This document shows, one piece after another, positions 47,061-58,084 of a stretch of 64,000 nt of DNA. Position 1 is the stretch's first letter, and every line of letters begins with the position of its first letter. Position numbers and translations under genes: made by a program. The notes under the pieces are model-generated. The model saw nothing but the letters and a program-made list of their open reading frames with translations, was not told the DNA's origin and did no database searches. The stretch comes from Haplosporangium gracile (Eukaryota > Mortierellomycota > Mortierellomycetes > Mortierellales > Mortierellaceae), in the NCBI GenBank assembly GCA_015499985.1, contig JAAAUF010000045.1:17995-81994 (forward strand). The letters are read 5' to 3'.

Positions 47061-48739
47061 TTAATAACTCTCTAGTTGCATGAGGGTGAGATGGATTAGA
47101 CGGTTAGACAGGCTCTGTGGCCTTGGATGAGGCGAGGGTACAGCTGGCGCAGGCAAACCTGAATCTTCTGCTTCCACTCCCTCTGCTGGTTTGTTTGGTG
47201 GTCCTGTGAGAGGTGGAAGGGGTGGCAGAGGTGAGGGTGACAGAATCGTCGTTGTTGATGGCTCAGGTGGAACAGGTGCATTGAACATGTGGGTCTCTGC
47301 CACGTCCTGGTCTGGAATCAAACCGCTTGTTTCAACCAACATAGACTGGCCGGACCCTTCGTCCACTTCCACACTGTCATGGAACTGCTTATCAAGCACA
47401 AACAAGGCCTCGAGCATGGCCTGTCGCTCAGCCTGCATAGTCGTCGGCTGCTTCTCCTTGAGACTCTTGCCTCGGACCAAGTCGAAAATAATAAAATTAA
47501 GTGCTCCTCCAGGGACGGCAAGCATGGCTCGCGCCTTGGCTCCCGAAAAGAGTGCCATCGGTCCTTCCTTTTTCACAACTTCCTTGAAGACATCCATCCA
47601 CTTGAGGGACGGCAGTGGCAGCTTGATTCCCGATGCATTTGCCGGCTGTAATCTCTGCTCTGTCTGCACTCGTGTCTTGACCATGTCTGCCGGTGACGAC
47701 AGCAAGACTCCTGCCAATGACGCGATGCTTCCTGCAATGGACGAAACCAGAAATTGGTGTGAGCTCTTGCGGGGGAACGGGTTTGGATTGTGGGAACGTG
47801 CTGCTTGCACTTCCCGGATGTAGTCGATCCCGTCCTTGACCCAGACTCGAGAGACCTCGTAGGCCGGGAAGTATGCCGCAAAGAAGGGTCCAGTCGAGAG
47901 GAGAGAGGCATAGTAACCTCGGAACAGAAACCGTAGCCCTTCCTGTTTAAACTGGGCACGCAGAGACTGTGAGATGGTCATTGGTGCTGGTCGCTCCAGA
48001 GGCTCGTGGGATCCTGTGACGTAGATAGGGAGATCCGAGGCGTTGAGCAGAGTTCCTGCCTTGGCGATAGTAATTTGTTGCGACACCTAAAAGTAGTCGG
48101 AGAATGAAGAAAAGGGACAAGCAAGGATAAAAGAAGCGAATAAAGTCAACAAGTAAGTAAGCAAGCAGGAAAGCAAAAGAGGACATAGTTAGCGATGACC
48201 GAACTATGAGCAAAACACTATTACTTCCCTATTGTGGGAATTTGATTCATACAAAGCAAAGCAGCATATTTTGTTTGCTTGTTGCATGCTTAACGAACAT
48301 TTCTTACTGCTGCATTTTTACTTACCATGTCAAAAGGCACAATGAAGAACGTAGTAACGACCGCCGAGAAGGCTCCCAAAACACCACTGAGTACATTCGA
48401 GTTCTGAAGGACAGGAAACCCAAAGTATTTGTTCTCCCTGATCTTCTGGGCAGAGTAGTCGTATGTTGCAAACTGCACAATCTTGGTCGTCGTCACTCCC
48501 GTGGTAAAGATGGCCGACCCTGCGAACAGGGCTCGGAACCCGTTCTTCTTGTACACATTTCGAATGACCTTGAAGACCGAGGTTGAGACGGGGATCAAGG
48601 TTTTGCTCTGCTGGAGTAAGCGCACAGTCCTGAACGGGTAGGTGAGGAAGATTGGGGGTACGTTGTAGATGGTGGCGTAAAAGTAGTACCGCCGAAAGTC
48701 AATGACAGAGTGGTCGACAGACTCTGGTACTGGTGGCAT
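47061..48739 (-). CDS. SLC25A44-like mitochondrial carrier
   Basis: Two exons: complement(join(47061..48086,48326..48739)), 479 residues. Solute carrier of the mitochondrial inner membrane. The three carrier motifs are YPFRTVRLLQQ (first repeat, acidic residue replaced, as in SLC25A44), VPFDMVSQQ (second, matching the VPIDVVSQ of that family) and SPADMVKTRVQ (third, canonical). Also FRALFAGSAIFTTG, LRFLFRGYYASLLSTGPFF and MALFSGAKARAMLAVPGGAL. Human SLC25A44 moves branched-chain amino acids; the substrate here is inferred and uncertain. After the sixth span there is a non-carrier tail of about 140 residues, Pro-rich (PLPPLPPLTGPP). The start at 48739 is the first ATG in a frame open further upstream. 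Confidence 0.85.
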
Positions 48740-50965
48740 GACTCCGCAAGGATTAATCCTAGTGCGAGTACTTGGGCAGTTGTAGATAGGGCGTAAGAAC
48801 GGTAAGTGGCGAGGCTGGGCGCGGAAAGGAAGACGAGAAGAGAATCCAGTCAAGGGCGCCCAATGTATCAATTACATAGACAAGGGGACGCACTCTTGGT
48901 GGAAGTGCACGAGTGAGAGCGCGAGAAAGTGTGTATAGTGAGCAGGGCAGGTGGAGTGGAGAAAAAGAGAGAAGAAGAGAAGAAGGAGAGGAGAAAGACT
49001 ATTAAAGGGAAGAAGGAGACGAATGAGGAAAAAGAAGAAACAAGAATTCGAATGTGTGAAGAACGATGTAAAAAAAAAGACGCGGTCTAAATGCACTGGA
49101 AACAGAAAAAAGGAAAAAAGTTGTCGATCCATCCCTTAACGCCAAACATTGATCAATGTGAGGAAATAAGGCGTGTCAACTTCGCGTCTTTGGATCATCT
49201 CCACTCTATCTACTGCACTTACACCCACTCATCTTTAAGTCTCAAAGGTCGAATGGTCTCTACTTACAGGTAAACTACATATTCGCCAGGCAGTATAATA
49301 CTCTCCCGGTACCCGCCCCACCGATAAAAGGCAAACCGTCGGACATTTGAACGACGATGATCAAAAATGAATGCATCAAAGTTCAAGGTTTCATTATAAA
49401 CCCAACCAACCCAACCACAACCAGCCAGGGGGGAGAGTGAAGGTGAAGGGATGGCAAAAGAGCGATTCGTGGGTGCGTTTGACTTTGGAATGACTCTCTC
49501 ACTCTTACAGCGTAACGGAGAAATTTGTTCAAGGGGTGGAGATGCGGATGCAGAATAACCAAGGTTTAGACACTTCACAAAAAAAACCAGCGAATGAGAA
49601 GTAATGCACGAGAGGAGTGGATCTGAGCTGAGCTGAGCTGGCAAACTCGTTTGCGTTTCCAGAAAACTTTTTTTTTTTTGTTTGCTTATCCGACATCTTC
49701 GATCTCCATCACAAGTGACCTGTCCATCATCCCGAACAAAAAGAGGGGGAAGGGGCATTCTTGTTTTCTGCGTGTATTTCACGGATGTGCAACCGGAGAC
49801 ACAATGAAGAAGAACACGCTCTCGAAAACATGGTTTTTAGGAAGTAAGTGTCATTGCTTTTGTCGCTGTTTAGAAGTAAGGGAAGCATTGCCACATGCTG
49901 TTCCCAAAGGTATTTTGTATTTGAATTGCGAGATAGGCGAAGGAATGAGTAGATTATCAGGAGGAGTCGCGTAAAGAAGTTTTTCTATTGTCGTTGTTTG
50001 TTTTTGTTGTTGTTGTTTTGCTTACGGCCAATTTTGTGAGAGCGATGGTAGAAAAAACATAAACAACGTGAATATGCAAGACAAGCAAAGAAGAATGAAG
50101 GGGGAAAATAATCGATAGGGCAACCCTGAGTTAGACTGAAGGAAGACAGCGAGAAGAGATGACAACTCATGAAGAGTCAACAGGCATAAGGGCGAAAACT
50201 AATTGGTGCAACAAACAAATAACAAAAAGCGGTGACCAGGTTCAAGGTAGTCAACCCATACAGCAACATCTCGAATCGCGAATATAAATAACGAAAGCTG
50301 CTAAGATTCCCTTATACTGCAAAGATGCTTTCTGCCCGAAATGCCGACGAGAAACAAAGGGGCGATGTATACAATGGAGCAAAAAAACAACAGCTACATG
50401 CAAGGCATTCCCGCGTGGGTGAAATGAATAAGGATTATGAATAAAAAATATGAATAAACCCTTTTATTCGTTGTGTGGTCGCTACTGTCTGTTTGATTTT
50501 CCATTTTTTTCTTTCTTTTCACAAACAAGGTTCTGGAGGGGTTCGAAAAAAATAGCTGACTGCAGTCTGCCATCGCACTGAAGAAGGGTCAAGGCAGAAA
50601 TAATACATATTGTATCCTTGTACCCTGCTGCACGACACACAGGCAAGGGGAAAGAGAGGGTTCGCACCACTCAATCAACCTCGTTTCTTGATGCTGTTTG
50701 CCCCTGCAGTACGCCCATCGTCCTTTATCCTTTGTGTGGTATTGAATACTGAACGGACATGGATCATTATTGCCATTGAACACTCGTACTAGTGAGCTCG
50801 GTTATGACTTGGAGATGACTTGAAGATGACTTTTTTTTTTTTTTTTTAGTACTGGATGAACTGTGTCGATCGAAGCGCAGACGCAACTAACGACGACGGG
50901 TGTTTTTATATCATCCATCAAAACAAACCACTCAACTCTTAGCAAAAAAGGGCGTGCGAAAACTA

Positions 50966-50997
<32 letters not shown>

Positions 50998-51567
50998 CGA
51001 AAAGAGATATCGCTCCGCTACAATAGCCGCTGCATGTTGAATGCTGTATGTTGTTACTTTGTACATCCACGGCGAATACATGACAAAAAAAACACTCAAT
51101 CAAATGACTCAATAACAAGTAACCCTCAGCCATTGTTGACCATATAAAAACCTCAATTGGTGCGGAGGAAGAATCCCTCGCCAGCACTTTCCCTTCTCTC
51201 TCTTTTTTGCTGCTCTGCTCTGACTGTCGATCCATCAATCGCCACTCATCTCCTTCTGTTCATATATCAACCTCCCCTTCCCTTCCTTTCTTTTCTTTTT
51301 TCCTTCCTCTTCATCCCAACTTCGACGTCGTTCACCTGGACAATCTACTCCGTCACCCGTCACCCTTCCTCGGACACGCAGATCCTTTTTTACCATCGAT
51401 AGGACAAAAGAGGACACCGGATACATTGACACATCCACAGATACAGCTGGACCCTGCACCGCACCCTTCCCGATTTTTTTTAGACCGCCACTAGTTTCAC
51501 ACTAAACCCAAACACATACATCCAACATACAAGAAACATACAAGCAGCCAAACGCATAGCAGAAATA
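48740..51567. other. Long divergent intergenic region (2.8 kb)
   Basis: The longest gene-free stretch here. It must hold the promoters of the carrier (minus) and the MFS gene (plus). Open frames in it, including one of 172 codons on the minus strand (49264-49782), have no recognisable domain and the composition of spacer DNA. T and A runs occur near 49669-49680, 50830-50847 and 50966-50981, with a CA repeat after the last. A non-coding RNA could hide here, but nothing in the sequence supports one. Confidence 0.45.
51143..51150 (+). promoter_or_regulatory. TATA-like element upstream of the MFS gene
   Basis: TATAAAAA, 418 nt upstream of the ATG at 51568, followed by a CT-rich stretch (about 51180-51310) that looks like a fungal leader. 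Distance implies a long 5' UTR if used. Confidence 0.35.
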
Positions 51568-53475
51568 ATGGTCACATCCTCTTTGGATATCCCCCAGATT
51601 ACCACTACCATGGCAACCCCTGTCGCCGCTCCTGCTGTCGTCCAAGATGACAACACCTACTTTCATACCCCGACCAACAACACTGAGCAGGAGAAGGTCT
51701 CCGAATACACTTCGCGAGACTCCTTGGACTCCTTGAATGAGGACGAAGTCCTCCAGCCACACCAGCGCCGAGCCGTCGATTCGCAGGATGTCTCTTCTCA
51801 CTCCGATGCCCTTGCCTCGTCCAGTCTGGGCCTTGCCTTCTCGGACCCCATGCTGGCGATCACGCAGTTGCCCAATGCTGGGCGACGATCCTCGATTGCT
51901 TCGTCCATCCATTCTAGCAGAACTGTTGCCTCTTCTCTCCGACGCTATCGTCTCCAGCAACAGCAGCTTTCGCTTGAGGAGAAGAAGGATCATCTTCATC
52001 ATAATGCGTCACAGCCGAATATGCGTGAAGTCGGTCATCCTCACGTAGGTGTGAATGAACCTACCATGTCTGGATTGGACGGCGCACACCTCGAGTCAGC
52101 CCTGCATGCAGACCTGATCGAGGTCGACGATGGTTCCCCACCCATGGACAGCTCCTGGTACGGATACGTGATTGTCGTCTGCTGCTTCACCATCTACTTT
52201 ATTGTCTTTGGAACCGAGCATACCTTTGGTGTCTATCAAGAGTACTATGGTTCCGCCTCTGCCGAACCCTGGCTCAAAAACACCTCTGAACAAGGGATCA
52301 CCATGATCGGAACTTTGGCCACGACCTTCACATACCTCCTAGGAGCCTTTAGCGGTCGGTTTGCGGATATGTTTGGGTTCCGAGTCTCGGCGGTCCTGGG
52401 TGCGGTCATTATGGGTGCTGGTATGATTGGCGCCAGTTTCGCGAGAAACTTGTCAACGCTCTATATCTGCCAGGGTGTGATTCTGGGTGTCGGGTCGAGC
52501 CTTGTTTACTTGCCTGCGGTCTCTTGCCCCGCCCATTGGTTTGAACGGTATCGTTCAATTGCGATCGGTATTGTGGTCTGTGGATCTGGCTTGGGTGGTC
52601 TTGTCTTGGGGCCACTGACTCAGTACCTGATTACGGCGGTCGGTATCCAGTGGACGTTGAGGATCCAGGGCATGTTGTGTCTGTTTGGAATTGGTGGATC
52701 GGGCATGATGCTCAAGACGCGTGTTAAGCGAGTTCCCGGACAGTATAAGCGTGTGCCTATGGATTTCACTATCTGTAAGGAGGTGCCTTTCCTTACGTTG
52801 ACCTTGGCCAACTTCTTGACCTCCCTCGGATATATGATCCCCTTTTTCTTCCTCTCTGGTAAGCTTCAACCTCATTTGTGTTGGTCAGCGGATTTATTTA
52901 CAAAGAGACATTCCGTCTAACCCTTGCTCCACTACTCATCCCCTTGCCCATTTCCTATCGTATGAATAGCATTCGCTGTGTTCCACGATCAGTCCCCCAA
53001 GACAGGAGCCCTCATGATCGGAATCATGAACGGTGCCTCCCTCCTCGGCCGCCTCTCCCTCAGCTTCGTGACCGACCGCGTCGGGCGTATCAACATGCTC
53101 TTCATCTGTGCCCTCATCAGCGGTCTCAGTATCCTCTGCATTTGGTCCGTCGCCTCCTCCGTCGCCGTCCTCACAATCTTCTCCATCGTTTATGGATTCA
53201 CTTGCGGAGGCTACTTCAGTGTCATCCCCTCCGTCATTGCCGATATCTATGGTCTCGATCGTCTAACCACCGTGACGGGTCTGTTGTATGGAAGCATTGG
53301 ATTCGGTTACTTGATTGGATCCCCTGTCTCGGCTTGGTTGTTGGATATTACCAAGCCCAATACGACATACATCTATGTGGTGATCTTTTCGGGTGGCGCG
53401 ATGACCTTGTCGAGCCTTGCAGTCTTTTATTTGAAGTACTGGAAATCCAAGGGTCGCTGGTGGATTCACGGTTAA
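51568..53475 (+). CDS. Monocarboxylate-transporter-like MFS permease
   Basis: Two exons: join(51568..52858,52970..53475), 598 residues. Twelve-span MFS protein of the MCT (SLC16/Mch) type. The first 195 residues are cytosolic, Ser/Gln-rich. Then SSWYGYVIVVCCFTIYFIVF (TM1), FGVYQEYYG, SGRFADMFGFRVSAVLGA, YICQGVILGVGSSLVYLPAV, FERYRSIAIGIVVCGSGLGG, AVFHDQSPKTGALMIGIMNG, LGRLSLSFVTDRVGRIN and SVIADIYGLDRLTTVTGL. Fungal members move monocarboxylates, riboflavin or unknown solutes; the substrate cannot be told. Convergent with the GPI-anchored protein gene 260 nt downstream. Confidence 0.9.
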
Positions 53476-53734
53476 GTTCGCTTCTCCTTTCTTGCCATCC
53501 CCTTCTTCCTTTCTAACCTGTACATACTTTCTCCCTCCCGCTATCTATCTTCTCTTCATATTTCAGTCATTTTTTTTTTCCGTATCTATCAAGAATAAGC
53601 AACCTTTCATTACTTTCATATCCGTTGTTAACGAAAATAAAATGAAAACACGAGTTTATTATGTGCTTCAGTGAACGTAAAGGATTCCAGAAAAGAGCTG
53701 TAGTGAAGACAAGACCATCGAACGAACCTCTCTC

Positions 53735-55007
53735 TTAAAGCAAGACGCTCATGAAAGAAACAATAGACGCAATGGCAACCATGGCAGCGACAGAGGTAGC
53801 CATCTTGGCATTGGCGGCAGACTTGGGGCAATGGTCCTGGTTGTACTCGGCCAAGAGCTGAGGGGTCAAATCGGCCGCGACGATGGTGTAGACGCTGTTG
53901 GAGCCGCTAGTCGCAGGCTTGGGGGTAGGGGTGGGGGAGGTGCCGTTGGCAGTGGTGGTGGGTGCGACGACGGCGGATGAGGATGAGGAGGAGGGGGTAC
54001 CGGGGGCGGGGGCTGCGACCTGGACCAGGAAGGTGGCCGTGCAGACGACGTTGATGCCGCACAAGGGCTTGGCTACATAGTTTGAAGGAATTGTAAGAAA
54101 GTGGTGAGTGGGTGTTTGTTGTTCAATTGGGTATGCTAAAGAAATAGAGTGTCCATTGAGCAGGATGGCGCGAAGGTGTATGTGTCCTTTTATCTATGGT
54201 TATTGCATTATGGTTGTTGTATTTGTTGTTGCTTTGGTGTGAGTTGGTTGACGTTTGGTTGGTTGGTTGATGCATAAAACCATCAAGAGCACTTAAAAAA
54301 GGGCGCGCTGGTTGAAATATTTCACTCGCTGGACTTCGAGTAGCATGTGGGTGGCAGCAACACAGACGGTTGAAGTTGAGCAGTAATTCGATCGGCTGTT
54401 CTCGTTAGTTTCTTCTTCTCCACACTTCCCATATAAAATAATAATTAAGACGGAGGGAGAGGAGCAATAGTCCATTCCTCTCCCTTCTTTGCCCTGCCCC
54501 TGAAGGTTCTCTCATCAAGAAAAGTTAAAGGGACCCATACCGTTGGAAATGTTGGTGACGTTGCAGAGGGCATTGGCGCCACTGAATGTAGCGCTATTGA
54601 AAGTTGAAGCATAGCCAAAAGGAGAGGAAAGTAGGCTGTCAGTATAGGGTGTTATTTCAACCTGTATGTTAATGACCAAAAACCACTTTGAAGAAAGTTG
54701 GAATGCATGATGAGGGAAAAAAAAAAGTCGTGTTTTGAAAAAAGGTTGATGGTGGAATCACCCCTGTCGCCTAGTCGAAAACAAAAGTGAGAGAGAAGGG
54801 TTGTTTTGAAAGAGAGGGGAAGAGGAAAGGAAATTACTTCTTTCCGTTTCCGTAGACCGCGACACCCAAGGCTCTACAGTTGGTCTCGAAGGTGGTGCAG
54901 TTGAAGGGATTGCCGGGGTCGATGAGCTCGGCGGCCATGACGGTCGACGAGAGGCAGATAAAGAGAGCCAAGAAGGTCATGATTATGTAGGTCTTTGCGG
55001 CAGGCAT
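53735..55007 (-). CDS. Small secreted GPI-anchored protein
   Basis: Three exons: complement(join(53735..54072,54541..54593,54838..55007)), 186 residues. A signal peptide (MPAAKTYIIMTFLALFICLS, cleavage probably after VMA), then a short Cys-containing domain (FNCTTFETNCRALGV, ALCNVTNIS, PLCGINVVC, DHC: seven Cys in all). A Ser/Thr/Pro-rich linker follows, then a C-terminal hydrophobic tail (SVAAMVAIASIVSFMSVLL) after small residues (KSAANAK), as for GPI attachment. Two N-glycosylation sequons (NCT, NVT) are seen. A cell-wall or surface role is likely; the family is not recognised. Its introns (244 and 468 nt) are longer than most here. Confidence 0.82.
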
Positions 55008-56395
55008 GATTTGTATGTTGTGATAGGGTGAGTGAGAGTAATGGAAGAGGAAGGTGAAGAAGGGGTTGAAGGTGTGTAGTTTTAATGTGTGGGGGACAAG
55101 GGAAGGGGAGTGTCAACTGAAGAAAAAAAGAAAAGAAAAAAGAGAAAAGAAAAAAGCGAAGGCACGGAAAATAAAATGAAGAGTAGAAGCGACAGAGCGT
55201 GAGGCGGCGGTGAAGAAATGAGGGAACACTCACAAATAACAATAACGACCGGCGAGGAAGGAAGGGTAAATAGGCGAAAAGAGCAACGAAGGAACGGGCG
55301 GACGGACGGACAGGGGTCAGTCAGTCAAAGCAATGGAGAGAGGACAACAGTCGATGTGTACGGCGGGGACATAAAACGATAATTGGAATTGTACCTTTGT
55401 GTGTGTGCCCTGTTTGGTTCTTTTTTGTCTTTTTGAGAGCACTCTCATTCTCTCATGCTCAATTCCACGCCCTCTCAACTCTGTCTCTTTGTCTCCTTGT
55501 CTTGTCGGCCTATACTCCCATTAGGAGTGGACTTTTGTCATCCGTAATCAACCAAAGTTTCTTTCTTCTACTCTTTACTCGCAACCGAAAATGGGCTGTT
55601 GGCGTGGAGACTGAAGGTAAGTAAGGGAGAGTGAGGGTGGAGCAATTCAGCATGAATGAGCAACAGCGGCAAACAATTGCCTTTTGTTCCTCAGCTCAGC
55701 TTACTTACCCACTCACTCCACATTCATGTCAATGCGACAGAAGCTTTAGAAGGAGACCCCAGCTCGTCCACCGCCGCAACGCTGGCTCAAGTCCCAATTC
55801 AATTCAACCTGATAACCGCGCCTTCAAAACTCAACTCTCGGACCAACTGCCAACCTTTAACAAAAAGGAACAGAGATATTTGTGGATAAACGTCAAACGG
55901 CACGAGCACACCGCTTTTTTCTCCACTTCGCGCTAATTAAAAATAACACCCAATCTCACAAACAAACAAACAGCGCGTTTGCTTTTCTACTACCAGAGGA
56001 GTACGCTCTTTCTTTCTCACTCTTCTTTAGTGAGTTTTTGAGTTCAATTCGTTTGCACATGCATTTTTCTTCGCTTGTGCAACTACGAGCGACATTTTTA
56101 TTTTATTATCATGCAGCCTCTCCTTCACCTGTGGCATGTCAACAGTTTATCCTCCTGGGTCAATGGTCTATCATTGAGAGTCTCGCTATCGCCAACTGTC
56201 GTGGTTAAGAATGATCCGATATTTACCCTGCACGAGATACTAAACGACTATGTAGGGGAGTCCACCGCTCAGGCAGGTTGGGTTCCTGAACTTCCTACGC
56301 TCTCATTATCGTTGGCAGGGTACTTGAAAGACAGCTAGCAGTATCGGCTACAGGAATACGCGCGGCATGCATCATATTACTTTTTAGACAACACA

Positions 56396-56575
56396 TTATG
56401 TCAAGGACGAAACGTGTCTCACCACCCTCATCAGGGCTACATCCATGGTCCTCACCGAGGCAGCCAAAGAGGCATCCGATTCAACCTTCTAGCTCCTATA
56501 CTTCCTCTTCATGATCGCGTATACCTGGTCCACGACCTCCTTGCCTACATTAGCGCTAAACGGGAGTAGCTCATT
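56396..56575 (-). pseudogene. Coding-like fragment, unknown family
   Basis: On the minus strand about 60 codons read NELLPFSANVGKEVVDQVY..., then KVESDASLAASVRTMDVALM and a stop at 56396-56398, broken once by TAG. Composition is protein-like and unlike the surrounding A/T-rich spacer. There is no start codon in context, no splice sites and no recognised family. It lies beside the inverted repeat and could be a remnant of a mobile element or a gene scrap. Confidence 0.25.
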
Positions 56576-56621
56576 GTTTTTAAGTACTTTAAGTAAGGAA
56601 AAAGTGTTATTTGGCGTTCTT

Positions 56622-56797
56622 TTCACGCGGGAGCCGCTATAGTCTCGGCCTATCCCTTGTAGCTAGAACCGATCTCTGAAGGAGGAAGAAAGAAAGAATA
56701 CTACCTCCTTCAGACGTCGGCTCCGGTTATAACGTATAGGCTGAGACTAGGGTTCAGCGGGTACGATAGGTTTAGCTATAGAAGGGTCCCGCTTGAA
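56622..56797. repeat. Inverted-repeat (MITE-like or fold-back) element
   Basis: Two inner 46-nt arms, 56640-56685 and 56704-56749, are inverted copies of each other with 36 of 46 positions identical by eye. The best blocks are TAGTCTCNGCCTAT and TCTGAAGGAGG, around an 18-nt spacer. Outer arms also match in inverse: TTCACGCGGGAGCC at 56622-56635 against GGGTCCCGCTTGAA at 56784-56797. There is no open frame. It may be a degenerate non-autonomous DNA element; no clear target-site duplication was found. Confidence 0.6.
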
Positions 56798-57026
56798 CTA
56801 CTTTATTCACTCCGTTACTGATGCTCATTTGTGAACAGTGGCGAAGAATCGAAAAGGGATAAGAGCTAAGCCACAAATCTTAGCACAGTCTTCCAGCTGC
56901 TCTGTTCGACCAGTCGTTGAGAGTCCCATCATCTTCAAGTGTGACCACCGACACCCTCCCCTTCCTTTTTTTTCCATCTTTCGAACCGACCACCAACAGC
57001 AGGAAGCGACAACAGACATCATCATC

Positions 57027-58084
57027 ATGGCAACATACAACTGGAAGTTTGACTTTGCAACCTCAGAACCAAAGTAATAAGGACAGACCTCATGACCAGG
57101 AATGCAACTCAACAGAAAGCGCAAGATGATGGACACAGGCTCAAGGAACGACCCTTACTCAACTACGTGTCACTCTTTTTTTTTTTTTTTTTTTTTTTTG
57201 TATATAGGCGCACTGTTGTTGACCCACCAGGATTTTCTGGTTTGAGGGATGTCGCATCAAAGAACCAGGTACACAGACACTCAGCCATCGTACTCTCGAC
57301 AAGCATTGTAAGCGATATGATTGCACGGGAGCAGCAGAAACTAACAGATTAATCTACTATTGTGATGAATATGAAATAGGGAAATCGTGGCCCAGTGGTC
57401 GATAACGAGTTGTTGAAAGTTAAGGTACAGGACAGCTCATACACCAACAAAAGGATTATATCTACAGGACTTGGGTTTGCCTTATGAGGAGCTGTGAAGC
57501 CTTGTCAAAATGGAGACTGATAAGATGAATATCTACGCTCTCTTTTTCTCAAACGACTTGTAACGTTTCTGGAATGTATTTTAGAAAGCATGGGATGTCG
57601 CATTGGCACCAGGAAAGCAATTGCCCATGCAGGCGTTCATGCTCTGGATGAGCGGAAACAGTGTTCAGATCTTTTCGGTTGCCATTACCGCCATGCTCAT
57701 GTTCTCGCCTATCAAGGCCCTCATGTCCATGTCCCAAGGTAAAATAAGCCATGTTTATTCCATTTGCAGTGATTACATGGGAGGCAAAATAAGAGAGTAC
57801 GAGTGTAAACTAGCAGATGACGAGACTAATAAGGACTTCTCTCATTCTTGATTCGGATCTGACAACAAAACATAGTGTTTGAGAGATACGAGACACCTTC
57901 GCCTGTCAAGGTCAGCTTTATGGACAGCAAGTTGGCCTTGCCCAAGGTGACCTTTGTCGCCCTCCAGTTGTTGACTATTCTCTTTGGAATGTACAAGTTG
58001 AACGCGATGGGACTGCTTCCTACCTCACACTCGGACTGGCTGGCATTCATGGATCCCAAGACGCCTCTTGAATACGCCGCATAG
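57027..58084 (+). CDS. EMC4: ER membrane protein complex subunit 4
   Basis: Five exons: join(57027..57073,57208..57268,57380..57424,57585..57738,57876..58084), 171 residues, typical for EMC4 (about 180). The EMC inserts tail-anchored and multi-pass proteins into the ER membrane. Seen: WKFDFATSEPKRRTVVDPPG near the N-terminus, KKAWDVALAPGKQLPMQAFM, LWMSGNSVQIFSVAITAMLM, and the second hydrophobic span FVALQLLTILFGMYKLNAMG followed by LLPTSHSDWL. All introns are GT-AG; the first ends in a pure T24 tract before its acceptor. Confidence 0.95.
57176..57199 (+). repeat. T24 homopolymer in EMC4 intron 1
   Basis: Twenty-four consecutive T, ending 8 nt before the acceptor AG. It serves as the polypyrimidine tract. 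Length is likely variable and prone to sequencing error. Confidence 0.9.

Larger units (their letters stand above)
55008..57026. other. Intergenic with a relic and an inverted-repeat element
   Basis: About 2 kb between divergent genes. 55120-55165 is purine-rich. A coding-like fragment (56396-56575) and an inverted repeat (56622-56797) are listed separately. No intact gene was seen. Confidence 0.5.

Noticed and set aside
48740..48871. N-terminal extension of the mitochondrial carrier
   Set aside because: The frame is open upstream but has no ATG before 48739.
49264..49782. 172-codon minus-strand open frame in the long spacer
   Set aside because: No domain, no splice context, spacer-like composition; chance frame.
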